A stretch of 64,000 bases of DNA from positions 19,127 to 83,126 of the forward strand of contig JAFZIO010000032.1 of assembly GCA_017554335.1 (NCBI GenBank), given 5' to 3'. Positions 7,374-15,670 of this stretch are shown piece by piece. This DNA comes from Bacteroidales bacterium. GTDB lineage: Bacteria > Bacteroidota > Bacteroidia > Bacteroidales > UBA932. The notes under the pieces are model-generated. The model ran no database searches, was not told the origin of the DNA, and was given only the letters and a program-made list of their open reading frames with translations. The translations under genes were made by a program, and so were the position numbers. Position 1 is the first letter of the stretch, and each line of letters starts with the position of its first letter.

Positions 7374-9175
7374 TACTTGGAAGCCTTCTCGAGTTTCTCC
7401 TTGAGTGCTGCCAGGGCGTCGATGTCGCCGAGGGTGGCCTTCTCCACATTGGAGTTGACCTTCTTGACAGCCTTCTTGGTGGTCTCGGCCTCGGTAGCGG
7501 CGGCCTTCTCCTTCACCTCCTGGTAAGTGCGCAGGTGGCTGAGGATGATGCGGCGGGTGCTGCGACGGAGCTCGACAACCTTGAACGGAAGCTTCTCGCC
7601 TGCAACTGCAGCCTTGCCGTCTTCCTTGACGATCTCGCGGTTGAAGGCAAATCCTTCCACGTCGCCGTCCAGGGTGATCATTGCGCCCTTGTCGGTGACG
7701 GAAGCTACGGTGCCCTCTACGGTGCTGCCCACGGGGAACTTGGCCTCAATCTCATCCCAAGGGTTGGTGGTGAGCTGCTTGTGGCCGAGGCTGAGTTTGT
7801 GGTTGGCCTCGTCGAAGTCGAGAATCTGGACCTCGATGGTGTCGCCTGCGTTGACAACCTCTGAAGGATGCTTGATCTTGTTCCAGCTGAGGTCGCTGAT
7901 GTGTACGAGACCCTCTACGCCGTCCTCAAGCTCAGCGAATACGCCGAAGTTGGTGACGTTGCGGACGGTAGCAGTGTGCTTGCTGCCGACGGGATACTTC
8001 TCGCGGATATTCTCCCAAGGATTGACGGTGAGCTGCTTGAGACCAAGGGAGATCTTGCGGGCCTCACGGTCGATGCTGAGAACCTGTGCCTCAACTTCCT
8101 CACCCTGCTTCAGGAACTCCTGAGCGCTGTGGAGACGAGGGCTCCAGGACATTTCGCTAACATGTACGAGACCTTCCACGCCGGGTTCGATCTCGATGAA
8201 TGCGCCGTAGTCTGCGAGCAGGATGACCTTACCCTTGACCTTGTCACCAACCTTGAGGTTAGGATCGAGGTTATCCCAAGGATGAGGAGTAAGCTGCTTG
8301 AGACCGAGAGCGATGCGCTTCTGCTGCTCGTTGAAGTCGAGCACGACGACCTTGATCTTCTCGTCCAGGGAGACGATCTCCTCGGGGTGGTTGACACGGC
8401 CCCAGGAAAGGTCGGTAATGTGAATGAGACCGTCCACACCGCCGAGGTCCACGAACACGCCGTAGTTGGTGATGTTCTTGACCACGCCCTCGAGGACCTG
8501 TCCCTTCTCGAGCTTACCGATGAGCTCGGCCCTCTTGGCCTCCTGCTCAGCCTCGAGCAGTGCCTTGTGGGACACGACCACGTTGCGGTACTCGTTGTTT
8601 ATCTTGACAATCTTGAAGTCAATGGTCTGGTTGACATACTGGTCGTAGTCACGGATAGGCTTGATGTCGATCTGGGAACCGGGCAGGAAAGCCTCGATAC
8701 CGAATACGTCGACGATCATACCGCCCTTGGTGCGGGTCTTCACGAAACCCTTGACGACCTCGTCCTTCTCGAACGCTTCATTGACTCTGTCCCAAGACTT
8801 GAGTGCACGTGCCTTCTTGTGGGAAAGGACGATTTGTCCCTTCTTGTCCTCAGGGGACTCCACGAGAACCTCCACCTTGTCACCGACCTTGAGGTCAGGA
8901 TTGTAGCGGAACTCAGTTGCCATGATGACACCCTCGCTCTTGCCACCGACGGAAACGACTACCTCACGCTTGTTGATAGCGGTGACTTCGCCTTCCTTGG
9001 TCTCGTTGGCGTCGATACGCGCGAGAGTCTTGTCGTACGCAGCCTCGATTTCCTCTTTCTCTGAAGCTCCGTAGACATCTTTGCCGCTTTCAAACGCTTC
9101 CCAATCGAATTCTTCGGGAGCGACGGACGCATTCAGCATCTGAGCAGCCTTGGTTACTTTTTCTTCATTTTCCAT
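7373..9175 (-). CDS. rpsA: 30S ribosomal protein S1
   Basis: The mRNA-binding ribosomal protein S1, 600 residues. An acidic N-terminal segment of about 55 residues precedes six S1 (OB-fold) repeats starting near residues 57, 143, 228, 315, 400 and 487. The central ones share the YGVFVDLGGVDGLIHITDLSW type of sequence. The last, more divergent repeat is followed by a Lys/Glu-rich tail. In a lineage that lacks strong Shine-Dalgarno pairing, S1 is expected to matter in initiation. It heads the unit rpsA - rnz - glucosaminidase - mltG. Confidence 0.97.
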   Translation of the reverse strand: MENEEKVTKAAQMLNASVAPEEFDWEAFESGKDVYGASEKEEIEAAYDKTLARIDANETKEGEVTAINKREVVVSVGGKSEGVIMATEFRYNPDLKVGDKVEVLVESPEDKKGQIVLSHKKARALKSWDRVNEAFEKDEVVKGFVKTRTKGGMIVDVFGIEAFLPGSQIDIKPIRDYDQYVNQTIDFKIVKINNEYRNVVVSHKALLEAEQEAKRAELIGKLEKGQVLEGVVKNITNYGVFVDLGGVDGLIHITDLSWGRVNHPEEIVSLDEKIKVVVLDFNEQQKRIALGLKQLTPHPWDNLDPNLKVGDKVKGKVILLADYGAFIEIEPGVEGLVHVSEMSWSPRLHSAQEFLKQGEEVEAQVLSIDREARKISLGLKQLTVNPWENIREKYPVGSKHTATVRNVTNFGVFAELEDGVEGLVHISDLSWNKIKHPSEVVNAGDTIEVQILDFDEANHKLSLGHKQLTTNPWDEIEAKFPVGSTVEGTVASVTDKGAMITLDGDVEGFAFNREIVKEDGKAAVAGEKLPFKVVELRRSTRRIILSHLRTYQEVKEKAAATEAETTKKAVKKVNSNVEKATLGDIDALAALKEKLEKASK

Positions 9176-9224
9176 TTTAAACTAAACTTTTGAAAAACTA
9201 GTAATTAAACATTATGTATTGTGC

Positions 9225-9247
9225 TTGTGGGATTTCCATCCCTACAA
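9225..9247 (-). promoter_or_regulatory. Hairpin in the rpsA 5' leader
   Basis: On the minus strand TTGT-a-GGGAT pairs with ATCCC-ACAA: nine base pairs with one bulged A, closed by a GGAA tetraloop of the GNRA type. It lies within the first bases after the expected transcription start and some 50 bases before the ATG. It may stabilise the mRNA or be the site of S1 autoregulation; this is inference. Confidence 0.5.
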
Positions 9248-9254
9248 AAGCGCG

Positions 9255-9262
9255 CAAATTTA
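9255..9262 (-). promoter_or_regulatory. -7 box TAAATTTG of rpsA
   Basis: An exact TAnnTTTG match about 80 bases upstream of the rpsA ATG, giving one of the longer 5' leaders in this window. No convincing -33 TTG was found. Confidence 0.5.
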
Positions 9263-9297
9263 GGTAAAATAATTGATAATAAGAAAAATATTATTAT

Positions 9298-9305
9298 TAT
9301 TTTTG
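9298..9305 (+). promoter_or_regulatory. -7 box TATTTTTG of pnuC-recR-mntP
   Basis: Ends 4 bases before the pnuC ATG, predicting a near-leaderless mRNA. It is divergent from the rpsA promoter. Confidence 0.5.
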
Positions 9306-9309
9306 TGGT

Positions 9310-9942
9310 ATGGAAACGATACTTACCGCCCCCATTCTCCAGTGGTTTTCAGACAACCACTCCTGGATCCAGATAATTCCGCTGGTATGCGGCATTACCT
9401 ATATGACGCTCCAGATTTTCCAGCATAAGTGGATGTGGTACTTCAGCATACTCACTTCCATAGCAGCCCTGACGGTTGCCGTGACCAACTTGAATGACGG
9501 AACATGGGCTCCTCTCTGGGCTCAGGTAGCTTTGAATGCGTACCTTATCGTTATCGCCATAATAGGAATCATACGCTGGCGCAAGTTCGATCAGGAAAGC
9601 GGCGGCAAGATTCACGTGGTGCACCTGACCAAGCAGCGCCTGCTGATGACATTCTGCACAATAGCCGTCCTTACACCCGTCTTGTCTTTCATTTTGAGCA
9701 AGACAAGCGACCCCATGCCGGTTCTGGATGCAGCATCCCTTGTCTTCAGCATCGTCGCGGCCTGGCTGCTTTCCCAGTCCCATGCCGAGCAGTACTTCTA
9801 CTGGATTATCGCCAACACTCTCATAGTCTCCGTTTACGCCACACAGGAAAAATGGCTGATGGCTATCATGTATTCCCTGTACATAGTCACCTGCGTCATC
9901 GGCTTCATGAACTGGAAGAAGAACGGAGTTGTCGTTGAATGA
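9310..9942 (+). CDS. pnuC: PnuC family nicotinamide riboside transporter
   Basis: A 210-residue integral membrane protein with about seven hydrophobic helices that fits the PnuC family, which takes up pyridine nucleosides by facilitated diffusion coupled to phosphorylation. Seen are the Trp-rich helix HKWMWYFSILTSIAAL, the helix AQVALNAYLIVIAIIGIIRWRK and the C-terminal signature FYWIIANTLIVSVYATQEKW with YSLYIVTCVIGFMNWKK. Family members can carry thiamine or riboflavin instead, so the substrate is assigned by family only. It overlaps recR by 4 bases (ATGA). Confidence 0.85.
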   Translation: METILTAPILQWFSDNHSWIQIIPLVCGITYMTLQIFQHKWMWYFSILTSIAALTVAVTNLNDGTWAPLWAQVALNAYLIVIAIIGIIRWRKFDQESGGKIHVVHLTKQRLLMTFCTIAVLTPVLSFILSKTSDPMPVLDAASLVFSIVAAWLLSQSHAEQYFYWIIANTLIVSVYATQEKWLMAIMYSLYIVTCVIGFMNWKKNGVVVE

Positions 9943-10550
9943 TTCCTTCAGATAATTACCCTTCCTCGGCCCTCCGCGATGCGGTAGAGGCCATAAGCTC
10001 CCTGCCGGGAGTAGGAAGCCGCAGTGCCCTCAGGCTGGCGCTCCACCTCCTGAAGCAGCCGCCGGAGAAGATACACCGTTTTGCGTCCGCCGTCGACAAT
10101 CTGGCGGAGGGCGTCCACTATTGCAAGACCTGCATGATGGTGGCCGACGGAGACCAGTGCGACATATGCGCCGACTCCCGCCGCGACCATGATACCATCT
10201 GCGTAGTCGAGAGCGTCCGGGATGTCATGAGTATCGAGGCCACCGGTCAGTATCATGGTGTGTATCACGTACTTGGCGGCATAATCTCCCCCATCAACGG
10301 AGTTGGGCCGTCGGACCTTACCATCAGGGAACTGGTCGCACGCGTCGGCCCCGGAACCGAGGTCGTGCTGGCCCTTTCCGGCGACGTTGAAGGAGAAACC
10401 ACGGCATTTTATATTTACCGTCAGATAGAAGGCAGCGGCTGCAAGGTTACAACTCTGGCCCGCGGCCTCGGATTCGGTGACGAACTGGAGTACGCCGATA
10501 CGCTTACCCTCGGCCGCTCCATAGTCAACCGGCAGATTTTCAAACCTTAA
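9939..10550 (+). CDS. recR: Recombination mediator RecR
   Basis: RecR works with RecO (and RecF) to load RecA on SSB-coated DNA. The 203-residue protein has a helix-hairpin-helix motif (SLPGVGSRSALRLALHLL, about 21-38), the C4 zinc site C62-x2-C65...C74-x2-C77, and a Toprim domain starting CVVESVRDVMSIE with the late ALSGDVEGETTAFYI. All expected elements are present and the length is standard. It is translationally coupled to pnuC and followed 4 bases later by mntP. Confidence 0.96.
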   Translation: MIPSDNYPSSALRDAVEAISSLPGVGSRSALRLALHLLKQPPEKIHRFASAVDNLAEGVHYCKTCMMVADGDQCDICADSRRDHDTICVVESVRDVMSIEATGQYHGVYHVLGGIISPINGVGPSDLTIRELVARVGPGTEVVLALSGDVEGETTAFYIYRQIEGSGCKVTTLARGLGFGDELEYADTLTLGRSIVNRQIFKP

Positions 10551-10554
10551 GCTT

Positions 10555-11103
10555 ATGGGAATACTTGAGGCCATTCTTGTGGCCGTTTCACTTTGCGCCG
10601 ACTGCTTTGCCGTCACTCTCTGCTCGAGCGTGACACTTAAAGACTTGCGCTGGAATTCAGTGGCGAAAGTAGCCGCTGTTTTCGCCGTCATCCAGGCCGG
10701 GCTTCTGCTCGCCGGCTGGGCCTTCGGCAGCCTCTTTGCGTCTTACGTAATCAAGATATCGCACATCATAGGCTTCCTGCTGCTGCTCTACGTCGGCGGT
10801 TCTATGCTGTATGAGGGTATTCGCGGCAAGGAGGAAGTGCGAAAACTCGACAGCTGGCGCAACATCGTCCTCGGAGGCATAGCCACCAGCATCGACGCCC
10901 TTGCCGTCGGCGTCGCACAGTCCATGGAAGACACCAGCTGGAACGGCTTCCTGCCGCTGCTGATTGCCGTTTTCGCCGTCACCGCCCTCTCCGCCGTCCT
11001 CGGCATCTGCGGCGGCCGCTTCATCGGCAGGCGTGTCGGGCGCGTCGCCGAAATAATCGGCGGCCTCGTCCTCATCGCCATCGGCGTCTCCCTCCTCTTC
11101 TAG
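10555..11103 (+). CDS. mntP: Manganese efflux pump MntP
   Basis: A 182-residue inner-membrane protein of the MntP (YebN) family that exports Mn(II). Six hydrophobic helices are visible, with the paired acidic motifs SLCADCFAVTL (helix 1) and TSIDALAVGVAQS (helix 4) typical of the family. It is the last gene of the pnuC-recR-mntP unit, ending in TAG just before structured repeat copy B. No Mn riboswitch is present ahead of it, as expected for an internal operon gene. Confidence 0.9.
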   Translation: MGILEAILVAVSLCADCFAVTLCSSVTLKDLRWNSVAKVAAVFAVIQAGLLLAGWAFGSLFASYVIKISHIIGFLLLLYVGGSMLYEGIRGKEEVRKLDSWRNIVLGGIATSIDALAVGVAQSMEDTSWNGFLPLLIAVFAVTALSAVLGICGGRFIGRRVGRVAEIIGGLVLIAIGVSLLF

Positions 11104-11121
11104 CAGCGCTGATAGAGGCAA

Positions 11122-11207
11122 CAGGCAGTCCGGTTGCGGGGCCTTTGGCTCCCGAAAAGGGAAGGGGCCCACGAAGTGGGAAGGCGCCCCGCGAACGGAG
11201 CTGCCTG
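11122..11207. repeat. Structured hairpin repeat, copy B
   Basis: An 86-bp fold-back element between convergent mntP and galM. The outer arms CAGGCAG...GCGGGGC (11122-11142) and GCCCCGC...CTGCCTG (11186-11207) pair with a few mismatches. The core is nearly identical to copy A (1640-1735), but the second inner hairpin is CCCAC-gaa-GTGGG rather than CCCGC-tt-GCGGG. The outer arms differ in sequence from copy A yet are still self-complementary, which argues for selection on, or generation of, the fold. Confidence 0.75.
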
Positions 11208-11234
11208 GGCCGGCAAAAGCAGCGATGCGTTAAG

Positions 11235-12353
11235 CTACTTACAGCTGAAGCGGTAGGCGCAGGTGTGGCGATAGGTTTCGCCGGGGCGGAGAATGGTGTT
11301 AGGGAACTGCGGGTGATGGACGCTGTCCGGGAACTTCTGCGTCTCGAGGGCCAGGGCGCCGCGGAACACGATGGCGTGCCCGTACTTGTCGACCGTCTTG
11401 CCGTCCCCGAAGAAATTGCCGCTGTAGAACTGCAGGCCCGGCTGGTCGGAAAGGACCTCCATGAAGGTACCGGACACGGGGTCGAACACGGTGGCGTTCA
11501 CGGTAAGGGAACCAGTCCCGTCAACATCCAGCACCCAGTTATGATCGTACCCGTGACCGTTATGAAGCTGAACATCATCGGCGTCGATACGCTCCCCTAT
11601 CGGATGCGGCTCACGGAAATCGAAAGCCGTCCCGTCAAGCACCACCACCTCGTCGCCGGGAATGAGCTGCTCGTTCACGGGCGTTATAGCATACCCCTTG
11701 ATCATAAGCATATGCCCGAGGATGTCGCCGTCGCCGCTGCCCTTAAGGTTGAAGAACGAATGGTGCGCCAGGTTCATGGGCGTAGGGGCATCGGTCGTTG
11801 CCTCAAACTCAACTTTCAGTGAGGAATCGGAAGTTAGCGTGAACGTGGCACTTATGGTCTTGTTGCCGGGAAAGCCGCCGAGGCCGTCGGGATGGACCAC
11901 CCGCATCTTGATGCTGCTCTTTCCCTGCTCCACAACGTCCCAGACAAGATTGTCTATACCCACGAAACCGCCGTGCAGAGTATTCTCGCCGTCGTTCTTG
12001 TCAAGCTCATAGGTAACGCCGTCCAGCTCGAACGACGCCCCGCCTATGCGGTTCGCAACCGGTCCGGGGCTGGAGCCGAGAAAACGCTCGCCGGGATTGT
12101 TCACGTAGGCTTCGATGTTGCCGTATCCAATTACCACGTCCCGCAGGCAACCGTCCCTGTCGGGCACCCACAACGACACTACGCGGGCGCCGTAATTCGT
12201 AATCTGCGCAGTCAGGCCGCCGCCCTGGATAGTGTAAAGGGATACCTGCTTGCCGTCGATTTCCGTATTGAACGCCGATTCCGGCAGGAGCTGAACGTGC
12301 TTGGCGCAAGCGGCAAACACCACGAGCGCCAGAATGGGAACGAGTCTTTTCAT
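11235..12353 (-). CDS. galM: Aldose 1-epimerase, lipoprotein form
   Basis: A 372-residue mutarotase interconverting alpha and beta anomers of hexoses. The lipobox ALVVFAAC (Cys about residue 16) predicts an envelope lipoprotein. The galactose-mutarotase fold shows the substrate-binding RIGGASF, LHGG (His), AHHSFFNL (His), a late DHNWVLD aspartate and the catalytic glutamate in ALETQKFPDS. The start at 12353 begins the signal peptide and overlaps the corA stop (ATGA). A second, cytoplasmic galM-like gene lies at 49872, so this one probably serves periplasmic sugar capture. Confidence 0.93.
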   Translation of the reverse strand: MKRLVPILALVVFAACAKHVQLLPESAFNTEIDGKQVSLYTIQGGGLTAQITNYGARVVSLWVPDRDGCLRDVVIGYGNIEAYVNNPGERFLGSSPGPVANRIGGASFELDGVTYELDKNDGENTLHGGFVGIDNLVWDVVEQGKSSIKMRVVHPDGLGGFPGNKTISATFTLTSDSSLKVEFEATTDAPTPMNLAHHSFFNLKGSGDGDILGHMLMIKGYAITPVNEQLIPGDEVVVLDGTAFDFREPHPIGERIDADDVQLHNGHGYDHNWVLDVDGTGSLTVNATVFDPVSGTFMEVLSDQPGLQFYSGNFFGDGKTVDKYGHAIVFRGALALETQKFPDSVHHPQFPNTILRPGETYRHTCAYRFSCK

Positions 12354-13303
12354 AACATTTTCTTGTGCTTGAAAATCATCCAGATACCAACGATGAGGAA
12401 GACCATCAGGAGGGCAATCGCAAGCCAGGCCCACCACTTGTCGGCAAGAGGCAGGGTGACGTTCATGCCGTAGAAGCTGGCGACCAGGGTTGCAGGCATG
12501 AGGAGCAGCGAAATGAGGGTGAAAATCTTCATTATGCTGTTCTGCTCCAAGTTGATAAGGCCCACTACGGTCTCCTGCAGATACTCCAGCCTCTCAAAGG
12601 CGAAGTTGGTATGGTTGATCAGTGATGCTACGTCCTGGAGAATAACGCCAAGGTCCTCGCGGATATCGGAATTCTTAGGGCAGCGTTTACTCTTGATTAT
12701 ATTGGAAAGCAGTCGCTGCTTATCCACAATGTTCTCACGGACGAACATGGCGTTCTCCTGCAGCTGATTGATGTCCAGGAGGAACTCCTCGTTTATATCT
12801 TCCTGCTGGTTGATACGTTTGCTGAACTGGGAGACGTCTTTGGAGATAAGCTCCACGATATCTGCGTCCAGGTCCACACGTTTGTCCATAATCTCCACGA
12901 ATACGGTGAAGCCGTCGGGGAACTGGTCCGGCAGGGCCTGGATCTTGCGCTGCAAGGTGTCGAAGGAACGGAGGGGAATCTCACGGAGGGTCGTGATGCT
13001 GCGGTCGGCCAAGATGAAGGATACAGGATCCATCAACATCTCGTCGTCGGCGGGAGACAAGAAGTTGGTGTTGGCGTATATGGCTTTGTCGTCCTCCCAG
13101 AAGCGGGAAGAACTTTCGATTTCCTCAGCTTGCGCCCGGCTTTGGATTTCCGTGTCGAGGAATGCCTCAACGGCCCGTTTTTCCTCACCGCTCGGGGAGA
13201 TGAGGTCTATCCAGAGTACGTTGTCCTTGCCGATGGCAGTCAGTTGTTTTTCTGCTTGGGCGAGACGGATCTCAGCCCCGGAGCGGTAGAAAATTCTGAT
13301 CAT
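12350..13303 (-). CDS. corA: CorA-family magnesium transporter
   Basis: A 317-residue divalent cation channel with a large cytoplasmic N-terminal domain, long helices (about 150-250) and two C-terminal transmembrane helices. The signature loop YGMNV follows TM1 (LLLMPATLVASFYGMNV), and a basic tail KHKKML ends the protein. It transports Mg(II), and in some homologues Co(II), Ni(II) or Zn(II). It is coupled to galM by a 4-base overlap, though no functional link is obvious. Confidence 0.94.
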   Translation of the reverse strand: MIRIFYRSGAEIRLAQAEKQLTAIGKDNVLWIDLISPSGEEKRAVEAFLDTEIQSRAQAEEIESSSRFWEDDKAIYANTNFLSPADDEMLMDPVSFILADRSITTLREIPLRSFDTLQRKIQALPDQFPDGFTVFVEIMDKRVDLDADIVELISKDVSQFSKRINQQEDINEEFLLDINQLQENAMFVRENIVDKQRLLSNIIKSKRCPKNSDIREDLGVILQDVASLINHTNFAFERLEYLQETVVGLINLEQNSIMKIFTLISLLLMPATLVASFYGMNVTLPLADKWWAWLAIALLMVFLIVGIWMIFKHKKML

Positions 13304-13334
13304 CTTGCCTTCCTCCTATTACAGCTCTATCCGG

Positions 13335-13342
13335 CAAAGGTA
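13335..13342 (-). promoter_or_regulatory. -7 box TACCTTTG of corA-galM
   Basis: An exact TAnnTTTG match 31 bases upstream of the corA ATG, just downstream of the fba terminator. Confidence 0.55.
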
Positions 13343-13354
13343 AAAATTTTTTAT

Positions 13355-13384
13355 AAAAAAAAGAGCCCGAATGACTTCGGGCCC
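13355..13384 (-). terminator. Terminator of fba
   Basis: On the minus strand GGGCCCGAA-gtca-TTCGGGCTC is followed by a run of eight T. It sits 24 bases past the fba stop and ahead of the corA promoter. Confidence 0.85.
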
Positions 13385-13407
13385 TTAATTTTTACGATTT
13401 TTTGATT

Positions 13408-14412
13408 CTACCTGGCTTTGCCGTTGGAACCGAGGACGTTGACAATCTTGTGAACGTACATCTTCTTCATCTCCTCACGTGCCGGCTTGAGGTACTGACG
13501 GGGATCGAAGTGGCTGGGGTTCTCAACAAAGTGCTTGCGGATGGCGGCGGTCATTGCAAGACGGCTGTCGGAGTCGATGTTGATCTTGCAGACTGCGCTC
13601 TTGGCGGCCTTGCGGAGCTGCTCCTCGGGGATACCGATTGCATTGGGAAGGTTGCCACCGTACTGGTTGCACATGTCGACATACTCCTGAGGGACGGAGC
13701 TGGAACCGTGGAGAACGATGGGGAAACCAGGGAGTTTCTTCTCGATGGCCTTGAGCACGTCGAATGCGAGGGGCGGAGGTACCAGACGACCGGTCTGAGG
13801 GTCACGGGTGCACTGCTCGGGAGTGAACTTGTAAGCGCCGTGGCTGGTGCCGATGGAGATGGCGAGGGAGTCGCACTTGGTCTTCTTGACGAAGTCGATA
13901 ACCTCCTCGGGCTTGGTGTAATGGGATACTGCAGCGGAAACCTCATCCTCTACGCCAGCGAGTACTCCGAGCTCTGCCTCGACGGTGACGTCGTGCTTGT
14001 GGGCATAGTTGACAACCTTGCGGGTGAGCTTGACGTTCTCATCGTAAGGGAGGGAGGATGCGTCGATCATAACGGAGGAGAAACCGAAGTCTACGCAGCT
14101 CTTGCAGAGTTCGTAGCTGTCGCCGTGGTCGAGATGGAGAACAATCTGAGGCTTCTTCCAGCCAAGTTCCTTGGCATACTCGACAGCGCCCTGAGCCATA
14201 TAACGGAGAAGGGTCTGGTTTGCATAGTTACGTGCACCCTTGCTCACCTGGAGGATGACGGGAGACTTGGTCTCCGCCGCGGCCTGGATGATGGCCTGGA
14301 GCTGCTCCATGTTGTTGAAGTTGAATGCGGGGATGGCGTAACCGCCCTTTACGGCCTTTGCGAACATCTCGCGGGTGTTCACCAGACCAAGATCTTTAAA
14401 GGAAACTTTCAT
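13408..14412 (-). CDS. fba: Class II fructose-bisphosphate aldolase
   Basis: A glycolytic and gluconeogenic zinc-dependent aldolase that splits fructose 1,6-bisphosphate into two triose phosphates. The 334-residue protein has the Zn ligands in VLHLDHGDS, the AELGVLAGVEDE segment, the phosphate-binding SIGTSHGAYKF with VLHGSSS, and NIDSDSRLAMTAAIRKH near the C terminus. It is monocistronic: its own -7 box lies upstream and a terminator downstream. Confidence 0.95.
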   Translation of the reverse strand: MKVSFKDLGLVNTREMFAKAVKGGYAIPAFNFNNMEQLQAIIQAAAETKSPVILQVSKGARNYANQTLLRYMAQGAVEYAKELGWKKPQIVLHLDHGDSYELCKSCVDFGFSSVMIDASSLPYDENVKLTRKVVNYAHKHDVTVEAELGVLAGVEDEVSAAVSHYTKPEEVIDFVKKTKCDSLAISIGTSHGAYKFTPEQCTRDPQTGRLVPPPLAFDVLKAIEKKLPGFPIVLHGSSSVPQEYVDMCNQYGGNLPNAIGIPEEQLRKAAKSAVCKINIDSDSRLAMTAAIRKHFVENPSHFDPRQYLKPAREEMKKMYVHKIVNVLGSNGKAR

Positions 14413-14453
14413 AATTGATATAACAGTATAAACTAACGTTCTTGTAAATCACG

Positions 14454-14461
14454 CAAATATA
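14454..14461 (-). promoter_or_regulatory. -7 box TATATTTG of fba
   Basis: An exact match about 41 bases upstream of the fba ATG, on the minus strand, divergent from the gmk promoter. Confidence 0.6.
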
Positions 14462-14463
14462 GC

Positions 14464-14482
14464 AATTCTTTTCAAAAGAATT
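14464..14482. promoter_or_regulatory. Palindrome between divergent fba and gmk promoters
   Basis: AATTCTTTT-c-AAAAGAATT is a perfect 9+1+9 palindrome lying between the two -7 boxes, inside the spacer region of both promoters. It could be a shared operator; AT-rich chance symmetry is possible. Confidence 0.35.
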
Positions 14483-14484
14483 AG

Positions 14485-14492
14485 TATCTTTA
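14485..14492 (+). promoter_or_regulatory. -7-like box TATCTTTA of gmk-nadD
   Basis: One mismatch from TAnnTTTG, 20 bases upstream of the gmk ATG. Confidence 0.45.
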
Positions 14493-14512
14493 TCGCGAAA
14501 TCATCATTTATT

Positions 14513-15082
14513 ATGAGCGGAAAAGTCATAATATTCTCAGCGCCGTCCGGAGCCGGAAAAAGTACGGTGGTCGGACACCTCCTGGGCCTGCATCCGGAGT
14601 TCGAATTCTCCATCAGCGCAACATCCCGAGCCCCGAGGGGCCAGGAACAGGACGGCGTTGAATATTACTTCATAAATGCCGGGCGTTTCCGCGAACTTAT
14701 TGCGGAAGACGCCTTCGTGGAATACGAAGAAGTTTATCATGACCGCTTCTACGGCACGCTGAAGTCGGAAGTGGAACGCATATGGGCGAAAGGCCACGTG
14801 ATTGTGTTCGACGTTGACGTGAAAGGCGGCGTAAGCCTGAAAAAGTATTTCAAGGATGCGGCCCTGTCCGTACTGATAGTGCCGCCGTCCATGGAGGTGC
14901 TGGAGCAGCGCCTCCGCGGACGTGCCACCGACACTGAAGAAGCCATTCGCGAGCGCCTGGACAAGGCCCAGTCGGAGCTCGACTTTGCCGCCGGACGATT
15001 CGACCGCGAACTGGTAAACGACAAGCTGGAAGACACCTTCGCCAAGGCGGAGGCAATGGTTGACGAATTCCTATGCGCATAG
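14513..15082 (+). CDS. gmk: Guanylate kinase
   Basis: Phosphorylates GMP to GDP with ATP. The 189-residue protein has the P-loop SAPSGAGKST (about 9-18), the GMP-binding SATSRAPRGQEQDGVEYYFI, the YEEVYHDRFYGT segment, and the lid residues RLRGRATDTEEAIRERL. Length and motifs are standard. It overlaps nadD by 10 bases, an arrangement familiar in Bacteroidales. Confidence 0.96.
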   Translation: MSGKVIIFSAPSGAGKSTVVGHLLGLHPEFEFSISATSRAPRGQEQDGVEYYFINAGRFRELIAEDAFVEYEEVYHDRFYGTLKSEVERIWAKGHVIVFDVDVKGGVSLKKYFKDAALSVLIVPPSMEVLEQRLRGRATDTEEAIRERLDKAQSELDFAAGRFDRELVNDKLEDTFAKAEAMVDEFLCA

Positions 15083-15630
15083 CGGTTTACCCCGGTTCCT
15101 TCGACCCGCTGCACATCGGTCATCAGGCCATAATGGAATACCTGACGCACGACAGCGGCTTCGACTGGGTATACCTGGTCATTTCCCCGCAAAACCCTTT
15201 CAAGGACCCTTCCAAAGCGCTCACCGGCGAGCAGCGGTACAGGGCCGCAATAGATGCCGCCCGCAGGCATCCGGACCTGCATGTCTGGGTAGACAACATA
15301 GAGCTGGACATGGAGCCGCCCCATTATACCATACGCACCCTGGATGCACTGCGCCTCCGCGAGCCGGAGAACGAGTTCGTCCTGGTAATCGGTGCCGACA
15401 ATCTTTACAGCATGCCGCGTTGGCGTGATGCCGAACGCATTCTCACCGAATACGGTGTGGTCGTCTATCCCAGGAGAGGCTTCGACCTTGAGCAAATAAA
15501 AAAGGGCATCCTGGAACAGATACCCTTAAGCAAGATTGAGATTCTCAACTCCCCTCTCGTCGACATATCCTCAACCCGCATCCGTGAAGGCCTAGACGCC
15601 GGGCTCGATATGAGCGAATGGCTGATGTAA
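15073..15630 (+). CDS. nadD: Nicotinate-nucleotide adenylyltransferase
   Basis: Adenylates nicotinate mononucleotide in NAD biosynthesis. The 185-residue protein has the nucleotidyltransferase motif GSFDPLHIGH (8-17), the EFVLVIGADNLYSMPRW segment and the C-terminal ISSTRIRE motif. The start ATGCGCATAG overlaps the gmk 3' end, giving translational coupling. The window also holds pnuC, another NAD-supply gene, but in a different unit. Confidence 0.95.
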   Translation: MRIAVYPGSFDPLHIGHQAIMEYLTHDSGFDWVYLVISPQNPFKDPSKALTGEQRYRAAIDAARRHPDLHVWVDNIELDMEPPHYTIRTLDALRLREPENEFVLVIGADNLYSMPRWRDAERILTEYGVVVYPRRGFDLEQIKKGILEQIPLSKIEILNSPLVDISSTRIREGLDAGLDMSEWLM

Positions 15631-15639
15631 CAAGGTAAT

Positions 15640-15670
15640 AAAAAAGTGGAGCTCGAGGCTCCACTTTTTT
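15640..15670. terminator. Bidirectional terminator between nadD and dnaK
   Basis: A perfect 13-bp stem, AAAAAAGTGGAGC paired with GCTCCACTTTTTT around loop tcgag. It has T tracts in both directions and its end touches the dnaK stop codon. Confidence 0.92.
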
